Shown here: piece by piece, positions 17,180 through 25,185 of the stretch
How the letters are laid out: each line of letters starts with the position of its first letter
How positions within the stretch are numbered: the stretch's first letter is position 1
Assembly: GCF_002093975.1 (NCBI RefSeq)
Contig: NZ_MSZZ01000032.1
Coordinates: 124,001 to 188,000, forward strand
DNA length: 64,000 bases
Source of the DNA: Thermoactinospora rubra
GTDB taxonomy: Bacteria > Actinomycetota > Actinomycetes > Streptosporangiales > Streptosporangiaceae
Direction of reading: 5' to 3'
Made by a program: the position numbers and the translations under genes
Notes under the pieces: generated by a model
The model's input: the letters and a program-made list of their open reading frames with translations, nothing else
Database searches by the model: none
What the model was told of the DNA's origin: nothing

Positions 17180-17734
17180 TCAGGGCCGTACGTAGCGCCG
17201 GAACATGATGCCCGAGGCCAAGGACCGGTGCTCGACCAGCCGCAGCCGCAGTATTTCTCTCACGGGCAGGTACGGCTTGCCGCCCCCGACGATCACGGGG
17301 AACGCGTACACCCAGAACTCGTCGATCAGGTCCAGCAGGGAGACGGCCAGCTCGGGGCCGCCGAGCTGGAGGGTGCCGTCGATCTCCCGCTTGAGGCGCG
17401 TCACCACGGACACGGCGTCCTTGCGACGGACGATCGTGAGCCCTTCGGGGACGGTCCGGAGGGTGTCGGAGAAGACATACCGCGGCGTCTCCTTGTAGAG
17501 CTGGGCGAACTCCCGCTCGAGGGCCGGGGCGCCTTCCTTGCCGAGGTCCTGCGTCCAGGGCTTCTCCATCGCCTCATACAGTCGCCGCCCGAACAGGAAC
17601 GCCGCGGTCCGGCGGACATGGTCGTTCGCCTCCTGCCGGAAGTCCTCGGCCGGGTCCATGAAGTCCATGCCACCGCCGGAATCCTCGATGTAGCCGTCGA
17701 TCGAGGTGTTCATCCAGTAGATGACCTTGCCCAT
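17180..17734 (-). CDS. Dihydrofolate reductase family protein (RibD C-terminal-like), copy 2
   Basis: A 184-residue relative of the DHFR/RibD fold, similar in plan but divergent in sequence from the copy at 15063-15641. The family marks are VIYWMNTSIDGYIED at the start, AFLFGRRLYEAMEK, LKREIDGTLQLGGPEL with the nucleotide-binding glycines, and DEFWVYAFPVIVGGGKPYL. The start at ATG 17734 is fixed by a strong GAGGAGGAG ribosome binding site. The upstream promoter-like motif is the same as for the first copy. Confidence 0.88.
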   Translation of the reverse strand: MGKVIYWMNTSIDGYIEDSGGGMDFMDPAEDFRQEANDHVRRTAAFLFGRRLYEAMEKPWTQDLGKEGAPALEREFAQLYKETPRYVFSDTLRTVPEGLTIVRRKDAVSVVTRLKREIDGTLQLGGPELAVSLLDLIDEFWVYAFPVIVGGGKPYLPVREILRLRLVEHRSLASGIMFRRYVRP

Positions 17735-17770
17735 GAACTCCTCCTCGGTCGTAGCGGTCGTCCAGACTGG

Positions 17771-17797
17771 AGACCCGATGGAGCGCCGGAACTCATC
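17771..17797 (-). promoter_or_regulatory. Candidate ECF-type promoter of the second DHFR-family gene
   Basis: Minus-strand GATGAGTT (17797-17790), 15 bp, then GTCT (17774-17771), about 37 bp before the start codon. The flanking CGsCG and GrGTCT bases also match the site at 15683-15709, with identical spacing. Confidence 0.5.
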
Positions 17798-17904
17798 GCC
17801 GGAAGGGCGCTTTTCTGGGTGGATCGGGGTCGTTGGGGTACCCGGGCCGGGCATGCCGGTGGCCTCGGCTGCCTGAGCCCGCGGCGATCATCGGTGTCCG
17901 TAAG

Positions 17905-18612
17905 TCACCCGGTGGCGGGCCGGCCGACGTCCAAAGCGCTTTGGGAGGTACTCGTCTGATCGCCGGAGGGCCACGGGTCGGCGACCGCGTGGAGCAGCCG
18001 GCCGATGGCCGACAGATCTCCTACGACGGCGACCCTGCCGTCGGCGCATGCGGGTGCGAGTGCGGCTGGATCGGCCAGCAGGGCGCTGAGCGTCTTGGGG
18101 TCTGTACGGAGTGAGACGTCTGCCGTTGCGGGTTCACCGGGCTGCACCTGTACCCGTCCGGACGCCAGGCGGACCGTCCAAACCCGGCCGTCGAGCTCGA
18201 GACGGCAAGTCGTGGGCGGTGCCGCCGGGTCGGGGCGAGCGGCACGTCGCAGGAAGATCAGCACGGAGGTGGCGCTGAGCGCGGTCGGCGGCGGGGGTTG
18301 CGGCGCGTCGATCCCCCAGTCGCCCAGCGCCAGCAGTATCGGTTCCAGCTTCCGGCCCCATTCGGTCAGTTCGTAGACCCGCGGGCCTTCCGTCGGTGCC
18401 GGTCTACGACGGATCACTCCGTTGTGCTCGAGTTCTCGGAGTCGGTCCGCAAGCAGGTTCGAGCTGACGTGGGGCAGAGCACGCCGCAGCTCCGAGAAGC
18501 GTTGAGGCGCCAAGAGCAGCTCGCGGACGACCAGCAGGGCCCATCGCTCCCCGACGACGTCGAGGGCCCGGGCGATCCCACATGAGTCCCGATAGCTACG
18601 GCTGGTTGGCAT
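17905..18612 (-). CDS. HxlR-type regulator fused to an SCP2-like domain
   Basis: A 235-residue regulator. Residues 8-100 form an HxlR winged helix (DSCGIARALDVVGERWALLV, FSELRRALPHVSSNLLADRL, LTEWGRKLEPIL). Residues about 120-215 resemble an SCP2 sterol-carrier-like lipid-binding domain (TCRLELDGRVWTVRLASGRV, ADVSLRTDPKTLSALLADP). The fusion suggests a ligand-sensing repressor. ATG 18612 was chosen because GGAGG lies 6 bp before it. A GTG 6 bp upstream is also possible. It is divergent from the SDR gene at 18883, its probable target. Confidence 0.85.
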   Translation of the reverse strand: MPTSRSYRDSCGIARALDVVGERWALLVVRELLLAPQRFSELRRALPHVSSNLLADRLRELEHNGVIRRRPAPTEGPRVYELTEWGRKLEPILLALGDWGIDAPQPPPPTALSATSVLIFLRRAARPDPAAPPTTCRLELDGRVWTVRLASGRVQVQPGEPATADVSLRTDPKTLSALLADPAALAPACADGRVAVVGDLSAIGRLLHAVADPWPSGDQTSTSQSALDVGRPATG

Positions 18613-18656
18613 GGCCACCCTCCTATCCAGTCCGATCCTAAACCAGGATTGCTTAT

Positions 18657-18673
18657 GGTTGTTTTTTACAACC
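18657..18673. promoter_or_regulatory. Inverted repeat, candidate HxlR operator
   Basis: GGTTGT (18657-18662) and ACAACC (18668-18673) flank five T residues, 45 bp upstream of the HxlR-like gene and in the region divergent to the SDR gene. It is AT-rich in a GC-rich context, as expected for an operator or promoter. Confidence 0.45.
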
Positions 18674-18882
18674 GACTGTGGTTACTGTTGATTCGCGTGG
18701 CCGTACCGGGCCCAGGACGGTCGAGATCACTGGGCCCCTCTGGCGACCCTCGGCGGCATCAGCGCGGGGGATTCCTCGAGAGGGAGCAGGATGATGCAGC
18801 CGAGTACTCAGCCGGCAGCGCCACGGTGTGACCACCGAGCCCGCGTCATCATCCGAAGAATCAATCGCCCTGGAGGGCACAC

Positions 18883-19695
18883 ATGAGTGGATCGCTGCTC
18901 GAAGACAAGAACGCTGTGATCTATGGCGGCGGGGGCGCTATCGGCGGCGCTATCGCACGGGTATTCGCCCGGGAAGGCGCGAGGGTCTTCATCGCCGGCC
19001 GGACGCGGGAAAAGCTCGACACCGTGGCGCGTGATATCGCCGCCATGGGCGGAAGGGTCGAGACCGCGCAAGTTGACGTTTTCGATCAGCAGGCGGTCGA
19101 AAAGCACGCCGATGCGATCGCGGCGACGGCCGGCGGCATCGACATCGCCCTCAACGCCGTGAGTGTCATGCACGACCAGGGGACTTCGCTGGTGGACCTC
19201 TCGCTGGAGGAGTTCATGCGGCCGATCGACGGTTTTCTGCGGACGCTGTTCATCACAAGCAAGGCCGTGGCACGGCACATGGGCCGCGAGCGTCCCGGCG
19301 TCATCCTGACGTTGTCCGAGCCGGGTTCCAAGCTGGCCATAGGCGGCATCCTGGGGCACGCCGTGAGCGCGGCCGGCAAAGAGGCCTTCTCGCGGATCCT
19401 GGCCGCGGAGCTGGCACCCGGCAACATCCGGGTCATCGGCATCCGTCCACACGCCGCCGTCGACGCGCCGGCAGCGGGTTCCTACACCAAGGACCTCTTC
19501 AAGCAAACCGCGGCAGCGGCCGGGCAGTCGGTCCAGGAACTGCTCGAAGTCGGGGGGCTGGCGCAGGGGACGCTTCTCAAAAGGCTGCCCACGCTCTCTG
19601 AGATAGCGGAGACGGCCGCGTTCCTGGCTTCAGATCGAGCCGGAGCCATGACCGGAACAATCGCCAATCTGTCCGGCGGCGCGCTCGTCGACTGA
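18883..19695 (+). CDS. Short-chain dehydrogenase/reductase-like protein lacking the catalytic Tyr
   Basis: A 270-residue Rossmann-fold protein. The nucleotide-binding motif reads VIYGGGGAIGGAIARVF, followed by RVFIAGRTREKL, which suggests NADP(H). The usual NNAG is LNAV, the catalytic Ser may be in ILTLSEPGSK, and the normal YxxxK reads SAAGK, so Ser stands where Tyr is expected. It ends with the family tail AGAMTGTIANLSGGALVD. It may be an atypical SDR or a non-catalytic binding protein. The start follows a GGAGGG ribosome binding site. It is divergent from, and probably controlled by, the HxlR-SCP2 regulator. Confidence 0.85.
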   Translation: MSGSLLEDKNAVIYGGGGAIGGAIARVFAREGARVFIAGRTREKLDTVARDIAAMGGRVETAQVDVFDQQAVEKHADAIAATAGGIDIALNAVSVMHDQGTSLVDLSLEEFMRPIDGFLRTLFITSKAVARHMGRERPGVILTLSEPGSKLAIGGILGHAVSAAGKEAFSRILAAELAPGNIRVIGIRPHAAVDAPAAGSYTKDLFKQTAAAAGQSVQELLEVGGLAQGTLLKRLPTLSEIAETAAFLASDRAGAMTGTIANLSGGALVD

Positions 19696-19820
19696 GCTTC
19701 GGCTTTGAGGCGTAGACGGAGGTGAAGAAGAGATCGCCAACGCCCTCGTGTTCTCGGGAAGCGCTCAGCGGGGACCGAGCCCGCGGTCAAAGCGTTGGCG
19801 ATGCGATTGGAGTCAGGCGG

Positions 19821-20696
19821 CTATTCAGCGCTTTCCCGCGGACTGTGGGCCTGCTCCTCGCCGACCTGGTGGGCCAGGATTCGCAGCGCGTCGGCGGAGC
19901 TCGGGTCGTTCGGGGTGTAGATCTCAAGCCGGTGGTCGGGGCTGTCGGGTTGGAGCCACACCTGGTAGTCGACGCTCACGGCTCCGACGGTGGGGTGTTG
20001 CAGGTGCATGGTGCCGACGGTGCAGTCGGCGACGTCGCCCGCCGCCCACAGCGTCGCGAAGTCGTCGCTGCGCATCGTGAGCTCACCGATGAGCTCGGCC
20101 AGGCGAGCGTCCGTGGGGTATCGGCCTGCGGTGAGCCGCAGGAAGGCGACGTGGATCCGGGCGAGCTCGTGCCAGTTGCGGTGCAGATCGCGGGTGAGGG
20201 GGTCGAGGAAGAACATCCGTGGAATGGACGGGCGCCGCGCCGGATCCTGCGGCGCGTCGAAAGCGATGTGTTCGGCCTTGAGCGCGTGTCCGGTGAGGTT
20301 CCACGCGAGCACGTCGCCACGCCGGCCGAGCACGACGGCGGGTACGGCCTCGCCGAGGCTTTCCAGGAGCGCGAGGACTCGTGGATGAGGTTGTTCCTGG
20401 CGCGGTTCGGACAAGCGGGGCATGGCGGGTTGCCGAGCGAGGTTGTGCAGGTGGACGGTCTCAACCGGATCGAGCCGGAGCGCTCGGGCGAGCGCGTCGA
20501 GAACCTGCCGGGACGCGGTCTCCGCCTGGCCTTGCTCCAGGCGCGTGTAGTAGCCAGCACTCACTCCGGCGAGGTGCGCGAGCTCTTCACGCCGTAGACC
20601 CGGCACGCGGCGGGAAGTGCCGTAGGTGCGCAGGCCGACCTCGGCAGGCGTCACCCGGTCACGACGACTCTTCAGGAATGCCCCCAGGCTCTCCAT
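19821..20696 (-). CDS. XRE-family regulator with MmyB-like ligand domain
   Basis: A 291-residue regulator. An N-terminal helix-turn-helix spans about residues 5-75 (LGAFLKSRRDRVTPAEVGL, ELAHLAGVSAGYYTRLEQG). The MmyB-like PAS-fold domain, which in relatives binds a fatty acid, spans about 105-270 (VLGRRGDVLAWNLTGHAL, RMFFLDPLTRDLHRNWHEL). The start is ATG 20696, where the family N-terminus MESLGAFLKSRR begins; the upstream frame is non-domain sequence. It is divergent from the MFS pump gene, the usual arrangement for this family, and probably represses it. Confidence 0.88.
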   Translation of the reverse strand: MESLGAFLKSRRDRVTPAEVGLRTYGTSRRVPGLRREELAHLAGVSAGYYTRLEQGQAETASRQVLDALARALRLDPVETVHLHNLARQPAMPRLSEPRQEQPHPRVLALLESLGEAVPAVVLGRRGDVLAWNLTGHALKAEHIAFDAPQDPARRPSIPRMFFLDPLTRDLHRNWHELARIHVAFLRLTAGRYPTDARLAELIGELTMRSDDFATLWAAGDVADCTVGTMHLQHPTVGAVSVDYQVWLQPDSPDHRLEIYTPNDPSSADALRILAHQVGEEQAHSPRESAE

Positions 20697-20729
20697 GAGA
20701 TCGAGCCTAGGGTCCTCCACCTCACAAGT

Positions 20730-20751
20730 GGGTGTACCTGTCGGGTGTACC
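20730..20751. promoter_or_regulatory. Direct repeat pair, candidate operator for the MmyB-like regulator
   Basis: GGGTGTACC occurs at 20730-20738 and 20743-20751, 13 bp apart start to start, within an imperfect palindrome GTGGGTGTACC ... GGTGTACCCAC. It sits between the divergent regulator and MFS genes. Confidence 0.55.
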
Positions 20752-20801
20752 CACGACACGGGGATGGTTGCCGCCGGGCGCGGTCCCGCACCGTCGAGGA
20801 C

Positions 20802-22319
20802 ATGATTCGACAGCGTGCGCATCACTCACCCGGCTTGCGGGCCTGGTTCGGCCTCCTGGTGATCCTTTGCCCGGTGCTCCTGGTGTCCATGGACGGCTCG
20901 ATCCTGTTCCTGGCGATGCCCCGGATCAGCCAGGCTCTCACGCCGACAGCCGACCAGGCTCTGTGGATCCTCGACGTCTACGGGTTCGCCGTCGGATCCT
21001 TGCTGGTCGCGTTCGGCAACCTCGGCGATCGGTACGGCCGGCTGAAGCTGCTGATGATCGGCGCCGCCGTCTTCGGAGTGGGATCCGCGGCCGCGGCGTT
21101 CGCGCCGAGCCCGGAGCTGCTCATCGCATTCCGCGCCCTTATGGGAGTGGCCGGCGCGACCCTCCTGCCGTCGGCGCTGGCGGTGGTGAGCGAACTGTTC
21201 CCCGACCCGCGCCGCCGTGCTCAGGCCATCGGCATCTTCGCCGCCGCGTTCGCCGCTGGATTCGCGATCGGCCCGATCGTCGGCGGCGCTTTGCTGCGGC
21301 AGTTCTGGTGGGGGGCGGTCTTCCTGATCAACCTTCCCGTCATCGCCTTGTTCCTGCTGCTCGCGCCCGTCCTCCTCCGTGAGGTGCGCGCCACTCGGCC
21401 CGGCCGCGTCGACACGCCGAGCGTCGTGCTCTCCGCCGGCGGCCTGCTGCTCACGATCTACGGAATCAAGCACGCCGCCGCAGAAGGCTTGGCGGTTGTC
21501 CCGCTGGCGGTAGGGATCGCCGGCGTCTGCCTTCTGGCGTGGTTCGCTCGCCGCCAGCGGAGCCTCGAACACCCGTTGATCGAGTTCTCCCTGTTCCGCG
21601 ACCGCGTCTTCACGATCGCGATCATCACCGGCCTGCTGCCATTGGCAGCGTGGTCGGCAGTCGCCTACCTGGCCGGAATCTACCTCCAGTCCGTTCTTGA
21701 CCTACCGGTCCTGCACGCGGCGTTCCTGGCGCTGCCCGGGGCGGCGGTTCTCACGACCACGTGCGTCATCACGCCGACAGTGGCCGGTCGCATCGGCAAG
21801 AGGACAGCCCTCATCGTCTGCCACTTCTGCATCGCCGCCGGTCTCCTGCTGTTGCTGCCGACCGGTGTCTCGGGCGGGGTCGGCTGGTACATCGCCTCGA
21901 CGGCGATCGCCGGCGTCGGTTACGGCATCTCGTTCAGCGTCGTCGCCGATACGGCTGTCGCCGCAGTGCCCACGGAACGAGCGGGATCGGCGAGCGCGAT
22001 CGCCGAGACCAGCAATGAGATCGGTAACGCCCTCGGCATCGCGCTGCTGGGCTCACTCGCCGCCCTGGTGTTCCGCCTCCAGGGGCCGGATCTGGCCCCC
22101 ACCCTCGACGAAACCCTCCAGCTCCCCGGCCTCGCGCCGGCAGTCGCTGGGGATGCGAAGGCAGCCTTCGTCACCGGCCTGCACATCGCCGCAGCGGTCG
22201 CCGCCCTGCTGCATGCCGCGCTCGGCATCCTGGCCCTGCGCCGGCTCCCCAGACTGGATCTCAGTTCTGACACGCCTCCTGTGCCGATGGCGGACCGAGC
22301 AGAAGGCAGGGCTCGGTGA
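20802..22319 (+). CDS. MFS transporter, DHA2 (EmrB/QacA-like) family
   Basis: A 505-residue efflux protein with about 14 hydrophobic helices. It shows motif A GNLGDRYGRLKLLMIG after helix 2, motif C-like ATLLPSALAVVSELF and AAGFAIGPIVGG, and an early acidic residue in LLVSMDGSILFLAMP (helix 1). These are typical of proton-driven multidrug exporters of the 14-TMS class. The start at ATG 20802 begins the usual cytoplasmic N-terminus; a longer frame upstream would overlap the operator. It is divergent from the MmyB-like regulator, which likely controls it. Confidence 0.9.
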   Translation: MIRQRAHHSPGLRAWFGLLVILCPVLLVSMDGSILFLAMPRISQALTPTADQALWILDVYGFAVGSLLVAFGNLGDRYGRLKLLMIGAAVFGVGSAAAAFAPSPELLIAFRALMGVAGATLLPSALAVVSELFPDPRRRAQAIGIFAAAFAAGFAIGPIVGGALLRQFWWGAVFLINLPVIALFLLLAPVLLREVRATRPGRVDTPSVVLSAGGLLLTIYGIKHAAAEGLAVVPLAVGIAGVCLLAWFARRQRSLEHPLIEFSLFRDRVFTIAIITGLLPLAAWSAVAYLAGIYLQSVLDLPVLHAAFLALPGAAVLTTTCVITPTVAGRIGKRTALIVCHFCIAAGLLLLLPTGVSGGVGWYIASTAIAGVGYGISFSVVADTAVAAVPTERAGSASAIAETSNEIGNALGIALLGSLAALVFRLQGPDLAPTLDETLQLPGLAPAVAGDAKAAFVTGLHIAAAVAALLHAALGILALRRLPRLDLSSDTPPVPMADRAEGRAR

Positions 22320-22620
22320 CTCACGCCAACACGCCTCTGCCGGTCGAGACCCGAGGCGTCAACAACCTCCGGCGATTCACGCCCGCAGGGATGCTGCCGG
22401 CGGTCACAGTGCGATCTTCGGTCCAGCGATACGGCTGGGCCGCGGCCGGTACCGCGATGCCCGGGAAATCCGGACGTCGCTGATCAGCTGGCACTGCGCA
22501 GGGGAACAGGGCGTGTCCAAAGGGCGGAACCTCTACCTTGAGCGGTCACCGCCTCATCAGGCTCCATGACGAAAAGCTCGCCCCGGGGCACCCGCCTGGG
22601 AACGAGCTCTTCATGGGGTA
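22320..22620. other. Intergenic region between convergent genes, no gene seen
   Basis: No frame here has a domain or a good ribosome binding site, and I see no clear terminator hairpin. Confidence 0.5.
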
Positions 22621-23181
22621 TCAGGCTGTGTCAAGGTGATCGGTGGATCCGATCAGAGCCGGACTGGCCAAATGGGCGGAAGACAGATGGACGCCCGTAG
22701 CGCGTTCGGCGAGGGCCAGGGCGCTGGAGACGGGATCGTCGGGAAAGCCGAGCTGGTTGCCGTCGATGTCCATGCCAAGGTCCTCGACATCCGACTGGAG
22801 CCGGTCGGGGTCGGCCCCTTCCCGAAGGGAATAGGCGTACAAGCTGAACGTGGTGATCTGCCGGCCGTCGACGCAGTAGGTGAAGCCGTCGTTCTTGATG
22901 TTCACGTACACCGAGGCCGCGACGGTGCCCACTGACAGCAGACGGGCTTTGTCGTAGACGGTTCTCGCCCAGCCGTATTCGATCAGGACAGTTCCGCCGT
23001 CGGCCGCGTAGGCTGCGACGCCCTGTCCCGACTCGCTCAAAGAGCCGGGGGTCACGTGGATCCGCCGCAGAGCTTCCCGAGGGGACAGGTCCCGCACGAA
23101 GCCGGCGCAGAGCCAGGTCTCTTCGGCGTCGCTGAACTCCCCGCGGAGCCATTCATAGGTCGCTGCCGTGGCGCCGTCCAT
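22621..23181 (-). CDS. DUF6461 family protein
   Basis: A 186-residue protein with the hallmark opening ETWLCAGFVRDLSPREALRR of the DUF6461 family. A VLIEYGWART strand, a VYVNIKNDGFTYCVDGRQIT stretch and a C-terminal LALAERATGVHL helix follow. The family is widespread in actinomycetes and has no assigned function. The start at ATG 23181 is preceded by GGGAGG at 7 bp; the longer frame upstream crosses a decayed rhamnosidase on the other strand. Confidence 0.8.
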   Translation of the reverse strand: MDGATAATYEWLRGEFSDAEETWLCAGFVRDLSPREALRRIHVTPGSLSESGQGVAAYAADGGTVLIEYGWARTVYDKARLLSVGTVAASVYVNIKNDGFTYCVDGRQITTFSLYAYSLREGADPDRLQSDVEDLGMDIDGNQLGFPDDPVSSALALAERATGVHLSSAHLASPALIGSTDHLDTA

Positions 23182-23217
23182 TCCTCTACCTCCCGCGGAA
23201 GCCGTATCGCGGCGATC

Positions 23218-23606
23218 ATGACAGGAGGGTCCGACAACTTCGCGGGAATCCCTCTCATACCGCCCGCGCTCACCAGGACCGGCCACCTGGAGGAGGCCTA
23301 CCTGATGCTGATGGAGACCGGCTGCCCGAGCTTCCTCCACCCGGTGACCATGGGCGCGCCCACGATCTGGGAGCGCTGGGACGCCGTGCGTCCCGACTCC
23401 ACCGGCATAACGTCGCTCAACCACTACGCCCTCGACGTGACCGTCCCCGAGGGCACTCACACCCTGGTCGAACTGCCCGACGGCCGGACTGCCAGGTCAC
23501 CGGCGGCAGCCACTCCTTCGGCTGCGCACTGCCCGGGAAGCCGGGCCCCCGCGAGCCGTACACTATGGACACTCCGCTGAAGACACCCGCCAGCGCAGCA
23601 GGCTGA
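23218..23606 (+). pseudogene. Decayed alpha-L-rhamnosidase (GH78) C-terminal fragment
   Basis: The translated fragment reads GIPLIPPALTRTGHLEEAYL, ETGCPSFLHPVTMGAPTIWE, RWDAVRP and SLNHYAL, a conserved catalytic-domain block of GH78 rhamnosidases. It then jumps straight into DVTVPEGTHTLVELPDG of the C-terminal beta domain, so about 110 residues are deleted. After ELPDGR the frame shifts by one: the new frame gives QVTGGSHSFGC, the usual end of the family, and stops at 23604-23606. There is no start region or catalytic N-terminus. This is a dead remnant with an internal deletion and a frameshift. Confidence 0.8.
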
Positions 23607-24063
23607 TGGCTGCGGCGGCAGCAAGGGCGAGCCGTACGGCATTGCCTATCTCCCACAGCACGATCGCAGTCCGCACATCGGACAGGGCCGCTGCCGGATC
23701 GCGGAACGTCGGATTGACGGCGTGGACCAGGATCCCGGTGCCGGCCGCGGCGATCGTGATCAGGACAGCGGTGGACTGCACGCCACGTCGAGAACTCCCG
23801 GGATCCCGGCGGACGCGGATGACCAACGTCCAGGCGAGCGCGAGCAGAGCCAGTCCGGCAGGTAAGAAGTAGAGCACGGGACTCCCCGGCTCGAATTCGC
23901 CGGGGAGTGACCCGGGAGGCAGGCGCCACATCCATGGCATCACCACGATCGCCTCGTAGAGGTTGCCGAAGCCCCACCAGGCGATCAGCACGAGTATCGC
24001 GCTTGCATGCAGGCGATACCGGGCAGTCGGGGCGATGGCGGCGGGCTGGTGCATCGAATCCAT
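23563..24063 (-). CDS. Hypothetical four-helix membrane protein
   Basis: A 166-residue protein with four predicted transmembrane helices (about residues 20-42, 64-84, 96-114 and 135-155). The loop GNLYEAIVVMPWMWRLPPGS is reminiscent of DUF1772-like proteins, but I am not certain of the family. The start is uncertain between ATG 24063 and ATG 24054; no strong ribosome binding site is visible. It lies 7 bp downstream of another membrane protein gene on the same strand, so the two probably work together. Its 3' end overlaps the rhamnosidase remnant. Confidence 0.65.
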   Translation of the reverse strand: MDSMHQPAAIAPTARYRLHASAILVLIAWWGFGNLYEAIVVMPWMWRLPPGSLPGEFEPGSPVLYFLPAGLALLALAWTLVIRVRRDPGSSRRGVQSTAVLITIAAAGTGILVHAVNPTFRDPAAALSDVRTAIVLWEIGNAVRLALAAAAAISLLRWRVSSAECP

Positions 24064-24070
24064 GAATTCA

Positions 24071-24592
24071 TCATGCAGTGAACTTCCGGTGCAAGTCGTG
24101 GCGCTTCGCTCGCACCTTGCCGGCCACCCAGGCGGCCACGGCGACGGCCAGGCCCGAGCCCAGGCCGATCGCCATGGCGATCATGATCGTGTATCCATGA
24201 AGCGCGAGGTCCTGGAGAGCGGGGCTGAAGTTCCCGGCGAAGCCGACTGCTCCGGCAGGGGGCCGATTTCCGTACCCCGCGTCGGCGTTCCACAACGCGT
24301 GGTGGACGACGGCCAGTGACAACCCGTACAGCGAGCCGAGGACCAGGAAATCCATGATCGGCTTCCTGGTCTCGCGAAGCACCGCCACCGCCAGCCACGC
24401 GGCGAACGGGGCCAGCGCGAGGAAGTAGTACAGCAGGCCGCTCTCCGGCGGGACGATGTCCAGGTCGGCGAGGATGGTTCGCGGCAGTCCGATGGCGACC
24501 AGCGTGAGCAGCAACCACGCAGGCATGTCTGTGAATCGTGCCGACAGGTGCGCCTTCGGCGGCGTCGGGATGGCTTTGTCGAGGGTCCTCAC
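24071..24592 (-). CDS. Hypothetical membrane protein
   Basis: A 173-residue protein with four hydrophobic helices (about 24-44, 54-74, 82-100 and 135-160). The N-terminus is cytoplasmic and the C-terminal tail is basic (RAKRHDLHRKF). The GTG start at 24592 has an excellent GGAAGGAGAAGACC ribosome binding site. I do not recognise the family. It is the first gene of a two-gene unit with the membrane protein at 23563-24063. Confidence 0.68.
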   Translation of the reverse strand: MRTLDKAIPTPPKAHLSARFTDMPAWLLLTLVAIGLPRTILADLDIVPPESGLLYYFLALAPFAAWLAVAVLRETRKPIMDFLVLGSLYGLSLAVVHHALWNADAGYGNRPPAGAVGFAGNFSPALQDLALHGYTIMIAMAIGLGSGLAVAVAAWVAGKVRAKRHDLHRKFTA

Positions 24593-25185
24593 GGTCTTCT
24601 CCTTCCGGCGATATGGCCAGCTTGGTCGTCAGTCCTCGACAGGGCGTCGGCTCAGGGGAGGCGGCCTTCCTACGGCTTGGGAGGTATTCGGCGCTTTCGG
24701 GGGTACTCCCGAGCCTGATGCTGGACATGGGCATGGCGCCTGCGCTTCTCATGGTTGGGCGGGCACTCGATCGACCAAGGAGCCGAACCCCGCGACAGCG
24801 CGAGGTCGGATCTAGGCGATTCCCGTTGGTGAAATACGTTCCTTACAGCTCAGTTCCTCCCTCACCCCTGGAGGAACCCCGGCCGCGCCCGCTGCCAGCG
24901 CGACGCCACCGAGCCGAGTGACAGGTAGCCGCGTGAACGGCGGGCGTGGAAGAACACGGGCAGGCCACTGCCGCTCATCGGCGGCGGGCGGCGCGGCGAA
25001 GTCGGATCATCTGGGGACGCCCTCTCCTTCTCAGAGAATATGAAAGGCAGGCATGGGGCGAGAAGAATCCTCGCCCCCGGCTTTTGCGGCCGATATCCCT
25101 CAATATCATCGAGTCCGATTCGCGGGCAAGAATTCTTGACGCCCTTCATACGGCCTTTCGGCGAGCAACCGGTGATATCGAGGGG
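24593..25185. other. Gene-free stretch of about 590 bases
   Basis: Several frames are open because of GC content, but none has a domain or good initiation context. The segment at 24820-25120 is less GC-rich than its flanks and could be decayed DNA. I see no repeat or RNA gene. Confidence 0.45.

Noticed and set aside
24862..25149. A 95-codon frame in the gap before the glycosyltransferase gene
   Set aside because: No ribosome binding site, no domain and atypical composition; treated as non-coding.
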